Assembly: GCA_963677165.2 (NCBI GenBank)
Contig: CAXXSX010000002.1
Location: forward strand, 3,472,001 to 3,536,000
Reading direction: 5' to 3'
Source of the DNA: JAFGXT01 sp963677165
Lineage (GTDB): Bacteria > Verrucomicrobiota > Lentisphaeria > Victivallales > SZUA-371
Length of the DNA: 64,000 nt
Position 1 is the stretch's first letter; each line of letters starts with the position of its first letter. Below the pieces are notes generated by a model. The model ran no database searches. It saw nothing but the letters and a program-made list of their open reading frames with translations, and had not been told where the DNA came from. The position numbers were made by a program, and so were the translations under genes. Below, one piece after another: positions 17,596 to 27,700 of this stretch.

Positions 17596-17615
17596 TTAGT
17601 TAATCCTTTAACTAA
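17596..17615. promoter_or_regulatory. Inverted repeat at the lacI-type gene start, possible operator
   Basis: TTAGTTAA (17596-17603), four bases, TTAACTAA (17608-17615): a perfect 8-bp inverted repeat directly upstream of the GTG start. The position suits autoregulation by the LacI-type protein. No clear second copy was found, so this is tentative. Confidence 0.35.
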
Positions 17616-17750
17616 ATTATAACGCATGGCGCACAAAAAAGCAACATTTTGATTGAAACTTTTCGCAATTTATCTGTTTTTGACCTCGGCTAAGAAAATA
17701 TATTCTAGTTTAACCTTTAATCAAAATCAAATATTAAAATGCTAGTAACA

Positions 17751-17789
17751 AAAAAAACCGCACCTGCATTTTTGCAAAGCGCGGTTTTT
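17751..17789 (-). terminator. Rho-independent terminator of the hyd operon
   Basis: AAAAACCGC on the left pairs with GCGGTTTTT on the right, with an inner TGCA/TGCA pairing. A-runs and T-runs flank both sides. It lies 19 bases beyond the hydA stop codon. Confidence 0.7.
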
Positions 17790-17807
17790 CAGTGGAGGAT
17801 ACTGTAA

Positions 17808-19586
17808 TTATTTGGGAACTCGGTCCCTCATATGGTAATGGGTATGCAGCAACTCATGCGATTTCTCTCCTAACGGCTTTTTCAAGAATTCATTATAAAG
17901 TTGCATCACCTGTTCATTCTCATGCGACTTACGCAAAATTTTATGTTCATCTTCTGCATATATTGCCTTGATGCGCTTCATCCTGACGGAATCATCAGTA
18001 AAACGCGGTTGGCCGCCGCCGCCAATACATCCTCCCGGGCAGGTCATAATTTCAATAAAATGAAACTCTTCCTGACCACTTTTTACCAATTCCAGAATCT
18101 TGCTGGCATTACTCAGGCCATGCGCTACACCAACCTTAAGTACTGCCCCTTCCAGAAACTTCCATTCCGGGAGACAGCCTTCAATCGGCAACGCCGCTTT
18201 CTTAACGCCTTCAAGCCCCATAACTGGTGCTACATGCAAATCATCCATCGGCAATTCTCTGCCGGTTACAATTTCATATGCTGTCCTGATAGCAGCCTCC
18301 ATTACTCCACCGGTATTCGCAAAAATATCAGCTGCACCGGAGCTAAGCCCCAAGGGAGCATCCATTTCACCGTCAGGCAGCGAATCAAACTCGATTCCTC
18401 CTTGACGTATCATACGTCCAAGTTCGCGGGTCGTCAGGACAAAATCTACATCCTGAACGCCGCTGGAGTTCATCTCCGGACGTTGTGCTTCGAACTTCTT
18501 GGCTGTGCACGGCATAACTGAAACAACTACCAGTTGTTCCGGAGACTTATTGATTTTTTGGGCATAATAAGATTTTGCAACTGCACCGAACATCTGTTGC
18601 GGAGATTTACAAGTGGAAATATTATCAAGGAACATTGGATAATAATATTCCGCGAATTTAATCCATCCCGGCGAACAACTGGTAAACATTGGCAGATGTG
18701 CGTCCTGTTTGTCCACCAGCGCTTTTTTTAAACGGGTCAGAAGTTCTGTTCCCTCTTCCATAATAGTAAGGTCTGCTGTGAAATTGGTATCGAACACTGC
18801 ATCGAATCCCAGTTTTCGTAAAGCGGAAACCATCTTTCCTGTTACCAGCGTTCCGGGTTCATACTCGAAACATTCACCGAGAGCGGCACGAATTGCCGGA
18901 GCCGTCTGAACAACTACGAATTTTTCAGGATCGTCAATCGCTTTCCAGACATCGTCTATGGCGCTCTTTTCTGTGATTGCACCTACCGGACAAACTGCGG
19001 CGCACTGCCCGCACTGTACACATGGAACATCGCTCATTTTCAGGGCAAATGCGGGACCGATCACAGTATCGAAACCGCGATTCTGAGGGAAAATGGCTCC
19101 CACATTCTGAACTTGCTGGCAGATAGTTACACAGCGGCGGCATTTGATACATTTCGAGTTATCACGTATCAGTGCAGGCGTACTGTCATCAACTGCTTTC
19201 TTTGCCTTGACTCCATCGTACCTGATGTTGGTTATTCCCATGTCACGAGCAAGATCCTGCAATTCGCAATCCTCGTTACGATCACAGATCTGGCAATTGC
19301 CATCGTGCTCGGAAAGTAGAAAATCAACTACCGTACGCCGTGCCTTTCGAACCTTTGGCGTATTCGTTTGAACCCGCATTCCTTCCGTTGCCGGAGTCGC
19401 GCACGACGCTACCAGCATCTTCGCTCCTTCCACCTCTACAACACATACCCGACACGCCCCCAGTGGTTCATGGCCCTCCAGGTGACACAGTGTTGGAATA
19501 TGTATATTGGCTTTTTTCGCCGCATCAAGAATCATACTGCCATCGGGAACTTCAACCTGTATATCATTTACAAATAAGCTAATCAT
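17808..19586 (-). CDS. hydA: NADH-linked [FeFe] hydrogenase catalytic subunit HydA
   Basis: A protein of 592 residues with the modular order of group A [FeFe] hydrogenases. It has an N-terminal [2Fe-2S] domain (CHLEGHEPLGACRVCVVEV), the His-Cys [4Fe-4S] motif (HDGNCQICDRNEDCELQ), and two [4Fe-4S] clusters (CIKCRRCVTIC and CVQCGQCAAVCPVGAI). The H-cluster follows with TSCSPGW near residue 301, MPCTAKK near 357 and TCPGGCIGGGGQP near 513. The small-subunit-like tail has SHELLHTHYH. The first H-cluster motif has Ser where many enzymes have a second Cys; I associate this variant with the NADH-linked/bifurcating group. It would reduce protons with electrons from HydB and HydC in the cytoplasm. It is the last gene of hydCBA, 12 bases after hydB. 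Confidence 0.9.
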   Translation of the reverse strand: MISLFVNDIQVEVPDGSMILDAAKKANIHIPTLCHLEGHEPLGACRVCVVEVEGAKMLVASCATPATEGMRVQTNTPKVRKARRTVVDFLLSEHDGNCQICDRNEDCELQDLARDMGITNIRYDGVKAKKAVDDSTPALIRDNSKCIKCRRCVTICQQVQNVGAIFPQNRGFDTVIGPAFALKMSDVPCVQCGQCAAVCPVGAITEKSAIDDVWKAIDDPEKFVVVQTAPAIRAALGECFEYEPGTLVTGKMVSALRKLGFDAVFDTNFTADLTIMEEGTELLTRLKKALVDKQDAHLPMFTSCSPGWIKFAEYYYPMFLDNISTCKSPQQMFGAVAKSYYAQKINKSPEQLVVVSVMPCTAKKFEAQRPEMNSSGVQDVDFVLTTRELGRMIRQGGIEFDSLPDGEMDAPLGLSSGAADIFANTGGVMEAAIRTAYEIVTGRELPMDDLHVAPVMGLEGVKKAALPIEGCLPEWKFLEGAVLKVGVAHGLSNASKILELVKSGQEEFHFIEIMTCPGGCIGGGGQPRFTDDSVRMKRIKAIYAEDEHKILRKSHENEQVMQLYNEFLKKPLGEKSHELLHTHYHMRDRVPK

Positions 19587-19598
19587 GACTCACCCTCC

Positions 19599-22500
19599 TC
19601 AATCCGGCCTTACACATTCTTTTCCGTAATCACACCTCAAACAACGTTTGGCTTGACGAACTGCCTCGCCTTCCGTCCATGGCTTTTCAACCTCGTCAAA
19701 GTTGTTCCTGCGTCGTTCCACCGGAATAAGATTGAGTTTTGCACGTGGATATGGCATTGGATCCGCGTCCGGATCAAATGCGGTATCATTTGCCTTTTCC
19801 TCTCGCCAGAAGGCATGTTTTTCACCAGTAAGATATTCATCAATACCCACCGCCGCATGTTCTCCTGCCGCTACTGCTGCTATCACCGAATTTGGTCCGG
19901 TAACAGCATCGCCGCCGGCAAATATGCCAGTAGCCGAAGTCATACCGGTTGCGGGATCAATCGCAATTTGGCTGCCGTTTTTTATCTTTATGTCACGCTT
20001 ATCAATCACTGCATCGCAGTTAAGAGTCTGACCGATTGCCACGAGCACTTGATCAGCTTCCAGCGTAAAAGTATTTTCATCACTTTCTGGTCGTCTGCGC
20101 CCGGTTCGGTCAAATTCTCCCAGCTTCATTCGCGTACACTTAATACCTGTGGCTTTGCCATCCTCAACAACCACCTCTTCCGGATTTGCTAATGTAATAA
20201 TCTTTACGCCTTCCTGAATGGCTTCTTCCACCTCTTCTGCATAAGCCGGCATTTCATCCTGGGTGCGACGATAAACAATGGTTACATCAGCATCAAGACG
20301 CAGCGCGGTACGGGCAGCGTCGATTGCGCAGTTGCCGCCGCCGATCACCACTACTTTCTTGCCAACCGGAACTGATCCGCGAATATTGTATTCTCGCAGG
20401 AACGGAATTGCCCCGCGAACACCTTCTGAGTCGATCCCAGGGATTTCGATTCTGCTGTCAAGCGGAGCTCCAATAGCAATATAGATGCTGTCATATCCAG
20501 CTTCCTGCAATCCCGCTATAGTAAAATCGCGTCCCAGTTTTTGCTCGGTCTGAATTGTTACCCCCATATTCTCAATCATACGGATTTCACGGGCCAGCGT
20601 TTCACGCGGCAGCCGATAGGCCGGAATTGCCTGTACCAGCATTCCGCCTGGACGCATTTCCGACTCATAGATCGTCGGTTTATATCCCAGCCGCGCCAGA
20701 AAATATCCACAGGACAATCCGGATGGTCCGGCCCCGATTATGGCAATTCTCTTAGCTGCGTTTTCCGCGTTGTCTCGGGTTTCCGGCAATTGGATCGTAA
20801 TTTCCTGATCGGTCATGAAGCGTTTTATGCCTCTGACGCAAACAGGATTATCCAGCGTTGAACGCCGACACTTATCTTCGCAGACATGGAAACATACGCG
20901 AGCACAAACTGATGCAAACGGATTGCGTTCACGGTGCAGTTTCAACGCTTCGGCATAACGTTTTTCACCCACCAGGGAAATAAATCCAGGTACGTCGACA
21001 TGAGCCGGGCATGCACTCTGGCAAGGAGCCCGAACCAATGACGGACATACCCCGGCCTCGCAGTGTTTGTATCTGATATGCTCTTCGTATTCCTGCCGGA
21101 AATGACGAATGGTGGATAGTACTGGATTCGGGGCGGTCTGCCCCAGCCCGCAAAGTGCGGTCTGTTTGATTTGTTCACCCATTTCAATGAGTTTTTCAAT
21201 ATCTCCTTCTTCGCCCTTGCCCTCACAGATACGTTCCAGTATCTCAAGCATGCGCTTGGTGCCCACGCGACACGGAGCACATTTGCCACAAGATTCCTCC
21301 TGGACGAACTCCATGAAGAAGCGCGCAACATCAACCATACAGGTATCTTCGCTCATTGCGATAAGCCCGCCGGATCCCATGATTGCACCCAGCTCCTGCA
21401 GGGATTCATAATCAAGCTTAACACTCAGATGTCCCTTGGGGACACATCCGCCGGATGGTCCGCCCAGCTGCGCGGCCTTGAACGACTTCCCGCCCTTTAT
21501 ACCGCCGCCGATATCATAGATTAACTCGCCAAGTGTGGTTCCGACCGGTACTTCTGCCAGACCGGAATTCACGATATCACCGGCAAGCGCAAAAACCTTT
21601 GTCCCTTTGCTGCTATCCGTACCATACGACGCGAACCAGTCGCCGCCATTCAGCATAATAGCTGGAACATTAGCATAAGTTTCTACATTATTGAGTACCG
21701 TGGGTTTTCCCCATAGTCCCTTGACTGCTGGAAACGGCGGACGTGGACGCGGTTCACCACGCTTCCCTTCAATCGAAGCGATCAACGCAGTTTCTTCACC
21801 ACAGACAAATGCCCCGGACCCCATGCGGATCTCCAGATCAAATTCAAAGCCGAGGCCAAGAATATTGTTGCCCAATAGTCCACATTTTTTCGCCTGGTCG
21901 ATTGCTTTCTGCAAACGTTCCACCGCCAGTGGATATTCCGCACGCACATAAACATACCCCTGTTTCGCACCAATAGCATAGGCCCCGATTGCCATACCTT
22001 CTATAATGCTGTGCGGGTCACCTTCCAGCACACTGCGGTCCATAAACGCGCCGGGATCGCCCTCGTCACCATTACACAGAATATATTTGACATCGCCTTC
22101 GGCTTTTTGGGTAAAGCTCCACTTCATCCAGGTAGGGAAACCACCGCCGCCGCGGCCACGCAGGCCGGAAATTTTCATTTGTTCAATCACATCATCCGGG
22201 GACATCTTTTCCAGAACCTTTGCCAATGCCTGGTAGCCCTGGACTCCGATATATTCCGTAATATTCTCAGGATCGATATTTCCGCAATTACGCAGAACAA
22301 CTTTGGTCTGTCGCTTAAAGAAATCGATATCGGTCATAACCGGTACAGGTGTAGTATGGTCTTCTTCTCCTTCCTGATAGGTCAAAGCCTCCACCACTTT
22401 ACCATTCATGACATGTTCACGAATAATCGTGTCGGCATCCTCCGGCTTTACTCCGCGATAGAACGTTTTGTCGCGTTCCATCACAACCACTGGCCCCATG

Positions 22501-22742
22501 GAACAAGGTCCAAGACACCCGGTTTCAACCATCATTACCTGTCCGATGAGATTATTCGCTTCGATTGATTCCTCGAATGCTTTTTTCACTTTCATTGCAC
22601 CGGAAGCGATACATCCTCCTCCCGCGCAGAGAAGAATTTTTTCACATTCGGAATGCTTCATGAAATCTTTCTGATCCTGGTTTACATCTTCACAAAGACG
22701 CTTTAGATCACCAACCGTTAAACCTTCATGTTCAAGAGTCAT
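19599..22742 (-). CDS. hydB: HydB/NuoF-like flavoprotein fused to a GltD/NfnB-like FAD module
   Basis: A protein of 1047 residues, about 450 longer than ordinary HydB. Residues about 30-125 are a thioredoxin-like [2Fe-2S] domain (CAGGGC, ETGCLGPCSMGP). Residues about 130-560 are NuoF-like, with GLRGRGGGGFPTW for FMN/NAD, CNGDEGDPGAFMDRS, and the [4Fe-4S] motif CGKCAPCRVGTKR. From about 565 the protein continues into a glutamate-synthase-small-subunit-like module. There CQSAC and later Cys clusters occur, then GAGPSGL near 666 (FAD) and GGGNCAIDAAR near 801 (NAD(P)H), ending with a final Cys-rich tail. It would pass electrons between NAD(P)H, FMN and HydA. Linked HydB-GltD arrangements are known from group A2-type hydrogenases. 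The start overlaps the hydC stop by four bases. Confidence 0.9.
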   Translation of the reverse strand: MTLEHEGLTVGDLKRLCEDVNQDQKDFMKHSECEKILLCAGGGCIASGAMKVKKAFEESIEANNLIGQVMMVETGCLGPCSMGPVVVMERDKTFYRGVKPEDADTIIREHVMNGKVVEALTYQEGEEDHTTPVPVMTDIDFFKRQTKVVLRNCGNIDPENITEYIGVQGYQALAKVLEKMSPDDVIEQMKISGLRGRGGGGFPTWMKWSFTQKAEGDVKYILCNGDEGDPGAFMDRSVLEGDPHSIIEGMAIGAYAIGAKQGYVYVRAEYPLAVERLQKAIDQAKKCGLLGNNILGLGFEFDLEIRMGSGAFVCGEETALIASIEGKRGEPRPRPPFPAVKGLWGKPTVLNNVETYANVPAIMLNGGDWFASYGTDSSKGTKVFALAGDIVNSGLAEVPVGTTLGELIYDIGGGIKGGKSFKAAQLGGPSGGCVPKGHLSVKLDYESLQELGAIMGSGGLIAMSEDTCMVDVARFFMEFVQEESCGKCAPCRVGTKRMLEILERICEGKGEEGDIEKLIEMGEQIKQTALCGLGQTAPNPVLSTIRHFRQEYEEHIRYKHCEAGVCPSLVRAPCQSACPAHVDVPGFISLVGEKRYAEALKLHRERNPFASVCARVCFHVCEDKCRRSTLDNPVCVRGIKRFMTDQEITIQLPETRDNAENAAKRIAIIGAGPSGLSCGYFLARLGYKPTIYESEMRPGGMLVQAIPAYRLPRETLAREIRMIENMGVTIQTEQKLGRDFTIAGLQEAGYDSIYIAIGAPLDSRIEIPGIDSEGVRGAIPFLREYNIRGSVPVGKKVVVIGGGNCAIDAARTALRLDADVTIVYRRTQDEMPAYAEEVEEAIQEGVKIITLANPEEVVVEDGKATGIKCTRMKLGEFDRTGRRRPESDENTFTLEADQVLVAIGQTLNCDAVIDKRDIKIKNGSQIAIDPATGMTSATGIFAGGDAVTGPNSVIAAVAAGEHAAVGIDEYLTGEKHAFWREEKANDTAFDPDADPMPYPRAKLNLIPVERRRNNFDEVEKPWTEGEAVRQAKRCLRCDYGKECVRPD

Positions 22743-23260
22743 TGCGGCACCTCCTCTTTATACTGTGCGAGAAGTTCTTTGATGCGCGATGGCTTAACGC
22801 GCTGATGGATTGTCTCATTGATCATAACGACCGGAGCCAGCCCACAGGCTCCGAAACATCGTCCGATATCAAGCGAGAATTCGCGGTCCTCGGTGGTTTG
22901 TCCGACATCTATGGCAAGTTCTTTTTTGATTGCGTTAAGCACTTCCTTGCCGCCACGGACGTAGCATGCCGTACCAAGGCAAACCCTGATCTGGTTTCTG
23001 CCTTTGGGTACTGTAGTGAAGAATGAATAGAAACTGACAACCCCGGATACTTCGCTGTAGGGTTTGTCCAACGCCAGACTGATTTTTTTGAGCGCCTCCT
23101 CGGGAAGATAACCGAACAGGTTCTGAGTCATCTGCAATGCAGGGATCAGCCCTCCCGGCTTGCTTTTGTAGTCTTCCAGAAGTTCATCGAGCCTTGCTAA
23201 AAGCTCCTCTTCTGATGTTTCCCGGCCACATGCGCATTGAGTGAGTTCCTCCACTGCCAT
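22739..23260 (-). CDS. hydC: HydC/NuoE-like [2Fe-2S] subunit
   Basis: A protein of 173 residues. ATG 23260 is chosen because GAGGGAG lies seven bases upstream and the protein then matches NuoE length; the longer reading adds an unrelated hydrophobic leader. After a Cys-containing N-terminus come a helical bundle (PALQMTQNLFGYLPEEAL) and the thioredoxin-fold [2Fe-2S] domain with CLGTACYVRGG and CFGACGLAPV, giving four cluster cysteines. It would carry electrons within the HydABC complex. It is the first gene of the operon and overlaps hydB by four bases (ATGA). A divergent GntR-type regulator gene starts about 350 bases away. Confidence 0.9.
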   Translation of the reverse strand: MAVEELTQCACGRETSEEELLARLDELLEDYKSKPGGLIPALQMTQNLFGYLPEEALKKISLALDKPYSEVSGVVSFYSFFTTVPKGRNQIRVCLGTACYVRGGKEVLNAIKKELAIDVGQTTEDREFSLDIGRCFGACGLAPVVMINETIHQRVKPSRIKELLAQYKEEVPQ

Positions 23261-23536
23261 AATCCTGCTCCCTCTTTTTGGTGTTGGATGTACTGCTATA
23301 TGAAATACAACTCCGGACAACAAATATAGAGATACTGCGGAAATACTGCACCAGAAGCGGTTAAGATACAATTGCTCCTTATTATGAATTAGAACGCAAA
23401 AACAGCCAAAAATCAACACCCTGATCGCAAATTTTCGCAAAATTTCATTGCTTTGCGCAATAAATATTACAATTAAGCATAACCAAGGCACAACAAACCA
23501 GTTAGAGATAAACTTTCAAAAAAAGGGATTATACTC

Positions 23537-23565
23537 TTGACAATATATATATAGTGTATTATAAT
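23537..23565 (+). promoter_or_regulatory. Sigma-70-type promoter for the GntR/LacI-hybrid regulator
   Basis: TTGACA at 23537-23542 and TATAAT at 23560-23565 with exactly 17 bases between them, the full consensus. It lies about 50 bases upstream of the regulator start codon. Such a strong promoter in front of a repressor gene implies control by an operator. Confidence 0.8.
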
Positions 23566-23591
23566 TTTAGTGTGTTTAATGTAGTGTGTTT
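23552..23591 (+). promoter_or_regulatory. Three direct repeats TAGTGTRTT(T/A) overlapping the promoter
   Basis: TAGTGTATTA at 23552, TAGTGTGTTT at 23568 and TAGTGTGTTT at 23582. They overlap the -10 region and the probable start of transcription, which suits binding of the regulator to its own promoter. Confidence 0.45.
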
Positions 23592-23612
23592 ATTTTTGCA
23601 AGAGACAAGACA

Positions 23613-24671
23613 ATGAAGAAATATCAAAATATTTACCAGCACATATCATCATTAGTAGATGATATGCCTCCAGGACAACTACTGCCGTCTGTCCGGGATT
23701 TAATGGATGAATGCAGCGTCAGCCAGGTTACCGTAACCCGTGCTCTTAAGGATCTGAAAAAAGAGGGAAGAATATTTTCCAAAGTTGGCGAAGGCACGTT
23801 CAAAGCAGGAGAACGTCATAAATCAAAAACAGCAAAGGCCAGAAATATTGTCATGCTTCTGCCAGATTATCCCTCTACATTCGTTACATCGGTACAGGCC
23901 AGCTTTAAATCATATTTCTATAGTCAGAATTATAAGCTTAAAACTATAAACTATGATTATCGAGCCAATAAAGTCAATCGATCAATGGTAAAAGGTAGTG
24001 TTGACGCTCTTATCATTTATGTTGATTCAGGCTTTGATTTGACTTCTGTAGCATCAATCTCAGAATTGGGCATGCCGGTAGTGTTTATAAATATCATGCC
24101 TCAAGGGGTGAATATTGACGCTGTCTGTACCGACAATGAATACGGCGGCGCTCTGGCGGCTGAATGTCTGCTTAATAACAACCATAAAAAGATTGCAATG
24201 CTGATTGCCCAGCCACTGGGGCAGACCTCAATTAACCGTCGTCGCGGCTTTTCCTGTCGACTTGAACTGGCCGGTATTAACGATATGAAACTAATCAATT
24301 GTGAAACTGTCAGTGGAGAAAATTCTACGGAAAAGGCTTACCGTACAATGCTGGATCTGATTGATAATGGACAAGTCGATTTTACCGGAATATTTACGGA
24401 TTCAGATCTTGGAGCCCTTGGTATAATAAAAGCCTGCCATGACCGAAAAATAAAAGTTCCTGAACAATTGAGTGTTATTGGTTTTGATGATATTCCTGAA
24501 TGTGATTATTTTTATCCATCGTTGACTTCGATTAACCAGAATTTGCAAAAATGGGCAATTGAGTCGGAGAAAATTATCAATAAACGATTTAATGGCGTTA
24601 CAGGCATGGCAATTCAACATTTCATAAAGCCAACACTGAGCCAAAGACAATCAACTGGGAATATTGAGTAG
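23613..24671 (+). CDS. GntR-type HTH fused to a LacI-type sensor domain (AraR-like regulator)
   Basis: A protein of 352 residues. ATG 23613 is preferred; an in-frame GTG at 23586 is possible but lies in the direct-repeat region. Residues about 1-70 form a GntR winged helix (LLPSVRDLMDECSVSQVTVTRALKDL, then EGRIFSKVGEGTF). The rest is a periplasmic-binding-protein fold of the LacI/GalR kind (IDAVCTDNEYGGALAAECLL, IFTDSDLGALGIIKACHDR, SVIGFDDIPECDYFYPSLTSI). This domain order is that of AraR-like sugar-responsive repressors. It precedes two secreted proteins and a pseudopilin in the same direction and probably controls them. A consensus promoter with direct repeats lies upstream. Confidence 0.8.
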   Translation: MKKYQNIYQHISSLVDDMPPGQLLPSVRDLMDECSVSQVTVTRALKDLKKEGRIFSKVGEGTFKAGERHKSKTAKARNIVMLLPDYPSTFVTSVQASFKSYFYSQNYKLKTINYDYRANKVNRSMVKGSVDALIIYVDSGFDLTSVASISELGMPVVFINIMPQGVNIDAVCTDNEYGGALAAECLLNNNHKKIAMLIAQPLGQTSINRRRGFSCRLELAGINDMKLINCETVSGENSTEKAYRTMLDLIDNGQVDFTGIFTDSDLGALGIIKACHDRKIKVPEQLSVIGFDDIPECDYFYPSLTSINQNLQKWAIESEKIINKRFNGVTGMAIQHFIKPTLSQRQSTGNIE

Positions 24672-24766
24672 TAATACATCAATGGATTAATCAAATACAG
24701 TACTTTGCGTGTATGAAATTAATAGCAGTATTTATAATTAACAAATTGAAAGAGAAAGAACAAGTA

Positions 24767-27700
24767 ATGAGATCCAATAAGATATTATTGATTTGTACGT
24801 TAATCTTATGTGTGGTTATACACTCTGCATATTCAGCCGTGTTATCAGCAAACTATAATACACTGCAAAAAATCACGGGTCTGAAAACAACAGAAATTGA
24901 TGGTAAAAAGTGTCTGCCGATTTCAACATCAAAAGCCGTCTATCATCGTTATAAAGATATTAGTAGACGCATTAAAGTTACCCCAGGTCAAAAGCTTACT
25001 TTAAACGTGAATATAAAGATTCCAAAGAAATTAAAATACGGCTATTTTGTTATTCAGGCTTTATTTTTTGACAACAAAGGAAATCACTTCGCAACCAGCT
25101 CTTCTACAAACTATAATGCTTCTGCAGAATGGACCGATGCAAAAGTTTCGTTCCTTGTCCCGGATAAGGCCGACCGAGTTTTACTAAGAGCCTGCAATCG
25201 CGGTGTCGGCACAGTCTATATCCATTCGGTAAGTCTAGACAAAGCAACTGGTTTTGAATTGGCAAAGTTATCCGGTTTTTCCGGCACGCTGGATGAAAAA
25301 ATATTACTACATAGCTGGGCATGTCTGACAAGTTCCAACCTTCCAATGTCTAAAAGTATTGTCCAGGTCAAATTACCGAATGGACATACAACAAATGTCT
25401 TGAAACTTGTCTGCGGTGATGACAAAAAAAACTGCAATATCGGCATTAGCGGCATTCCCGAAAACAAGGGCTGGAATGAAATCAAATCAAGGCGTCTGGT
25501 TAGATTCTCATTTTACTATCGTGTTCCCTTTATTGACGGCAAATTCAGAGCTAGAAATTTGCTTTTAAAAGGAAGACACTGTCCCGATAATATTAACTTC
25601 GCTCCCTTTATAATTGACAGTCAACTGGACAACTGGCAAAAAGTTGAATACACTATTCCTTCCGGCAAGAACTTTTCTCATGCTGGTTTCAGCTTTCGCC
25701 TCAATGGGAACGGCAAGATAATTCTTGAAATATCAGGTGCGGAATTTGTCTACGATGATGGCTCAATTAACCGTACTCTTCAAGTCTGGAAAGATCCCTA
25801 CTGGTATTATCCCAAGTTATCCCAGCCTCATCCTATGACTGCAAGCACTACCGGAAAAGTAATGATCTGCGGCGCCTGGACCCTGAGAAATAAACAAAGC
25901 GCCGGAATGCTTAATGCACTAAAAAAACTGATTCCAAATCTTGGCATAATTGAAAATCTGAATCTTGATATCCTGTTGAATAACCGCAAACAGCTTGACG
26001 ACGACGGGTTTGCTCTTGGCTTCCAGAATATTACTCCTTTCCTGTGGCAAGCGGCGGTAAAACATGACGCGATTCGCTATAAGCTGGATACTTATCAGGG
26101 ACTGGATCAGAAATATCACAAATACGACTGCTCCTCTCCTGCATGGGCCAAAATTTACAACAATGTAGCCGAAAGGTTTAAAGATTACGGCATTAAAGAC
26201 TATGAAGGAATTGACTGCAATTTTACCGGCGGCGATGCAGATAAATATAGAATGAATTTCATTCATTTTCTAAAGCAGGAAGATGAAGGCATTATTATTA
26301 CCGGATGGAAAAGAATCCATTTCTGGGATTATTTCAAGGCATACACCGGCACTATCTGGAAACCTTCAGCCCTCAACTGGAAAAAATGGGATGATTACAA
26401 GCATACTTCACAAGGTGCTTACTCCAGAGGTAATGCGTCAAAATTAAACCGTATGCGCGGTTATTTGGATATGGCTCTGGTTCACTATGCTTACATGCTT
26501 TATAATGCCAGACTTGGCCGGGCTTTTAAGAAATATGATGTTGATTATTTTGTCATGAATAACGGCGACAACTGGCAAAACGGCAATGACTGGGAGTTCA
26601 ATGCACGCTGCAAAAACATCCCTGGATTTGTAGAGGAAACATTCTTCTATCATCCCAGCACCGTTATCAAAGCCTATCATCAGGCATTGCTGTTCAGGCA
26701 GTTCTACAATAAATATGGCACACGCCATCGCTTGATCCAGGAAACCGGGCAAGGCGGACATGGTCCGATATATTGGGCTCCTCTTGTTTCATATGCCATA
26801 AATTTTACGCTCAATTCCTGCCAGCGCTATGACTCATTACAGGTAGACTGGCCGGCAGAAAGCTGCACGCTGGTTTATTCCGGCACTACCAGCAAAACCC
26901 ATATCGATCGGGTAAAAGATTTTCTATCAAAAGTACTGGCATTTAATCATGCAAGAGCTTTTGATATCCCCAAAACATGCAGCGACATGAAAAGGGTTGT
27001 TATTCTTTCAGAAACTGCCACAATGACGGCCGGTTCACTGAATCAGTGGAAACTGAAATCTGTTATTACGGACAATAATTATCCCGGTTCTTATGCGGCC
27101 TTGAGCAATTTTAATCTTGACTTACTGAATAATTCAGATATCATTATTAATGATTACTATGCACTGCCGACAGGCGGAGCACGTAAACTGGAACGCTGGC
27201 TCAATGCCAAACGCGAACGGGTTTTATTCCTCCACGGCTCGTCCGCAGCCCGAATTATTAATGGAACAATGTGGGCACAACCGTGGAATTGGAACAGAAC
27301 CACAATAAATGGCAAAAATCAGTTTAAAAACGAATTGGGTGAAATAAAACGAATTAAGACAGGCAACTCAGCTGATATGAAGTATATGCCAACAGTCAAA
27401 GGGAAAGTGATTCTGGCAGAGTCCAACGGTTCGCCATTACTCTCGCGCTATAAACTACCATCAGGATCAACCATTTACTACTATCATTACATTCCGGGCG
27501 TCAACCGCGCCAGGGATTCAAAAGTCATTGCGAACTTTTTCAAATCGCAGAAAATTTCCCGGCTAAGCAAGAATATCAAAGGCCATGCAGCGGTGAACAA
27601 ATTCGAGTACAACGATGGAAGCTATATGATCGCAGCCTTTGATCAGGATGTCTTCAAAAAATACCACTTTGACCCCAGAGTGAGAAATTCAAGATTTCAA

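Larger units (their letters stand above)
23261..23612. other. Divergent intergenic region between hydC and a regulator gene
   Basis: AT-rich. On the plus strand it contains a near-perfect vegetative promoter and three short direct repeats (listed separately). No convincing Rex-type site or minus-strand promoter for the hyd operon was recognised. Confidence 0.5.

Noticed and set aside
17901..22568. Plus-strand ORFs antisense to the hyd genes (for example 206 and 185 residues)
   Set aside because: Antisense shadows without ribosome binding sites or recognisable domains.
23261..23612. Rex operator controlling the hyd operon
   Set aside because: No TTGTGAA-N4-TTCACAA-like palindrome is present; the TTTGCGCAA-like stretches are not symmetric in the right way.
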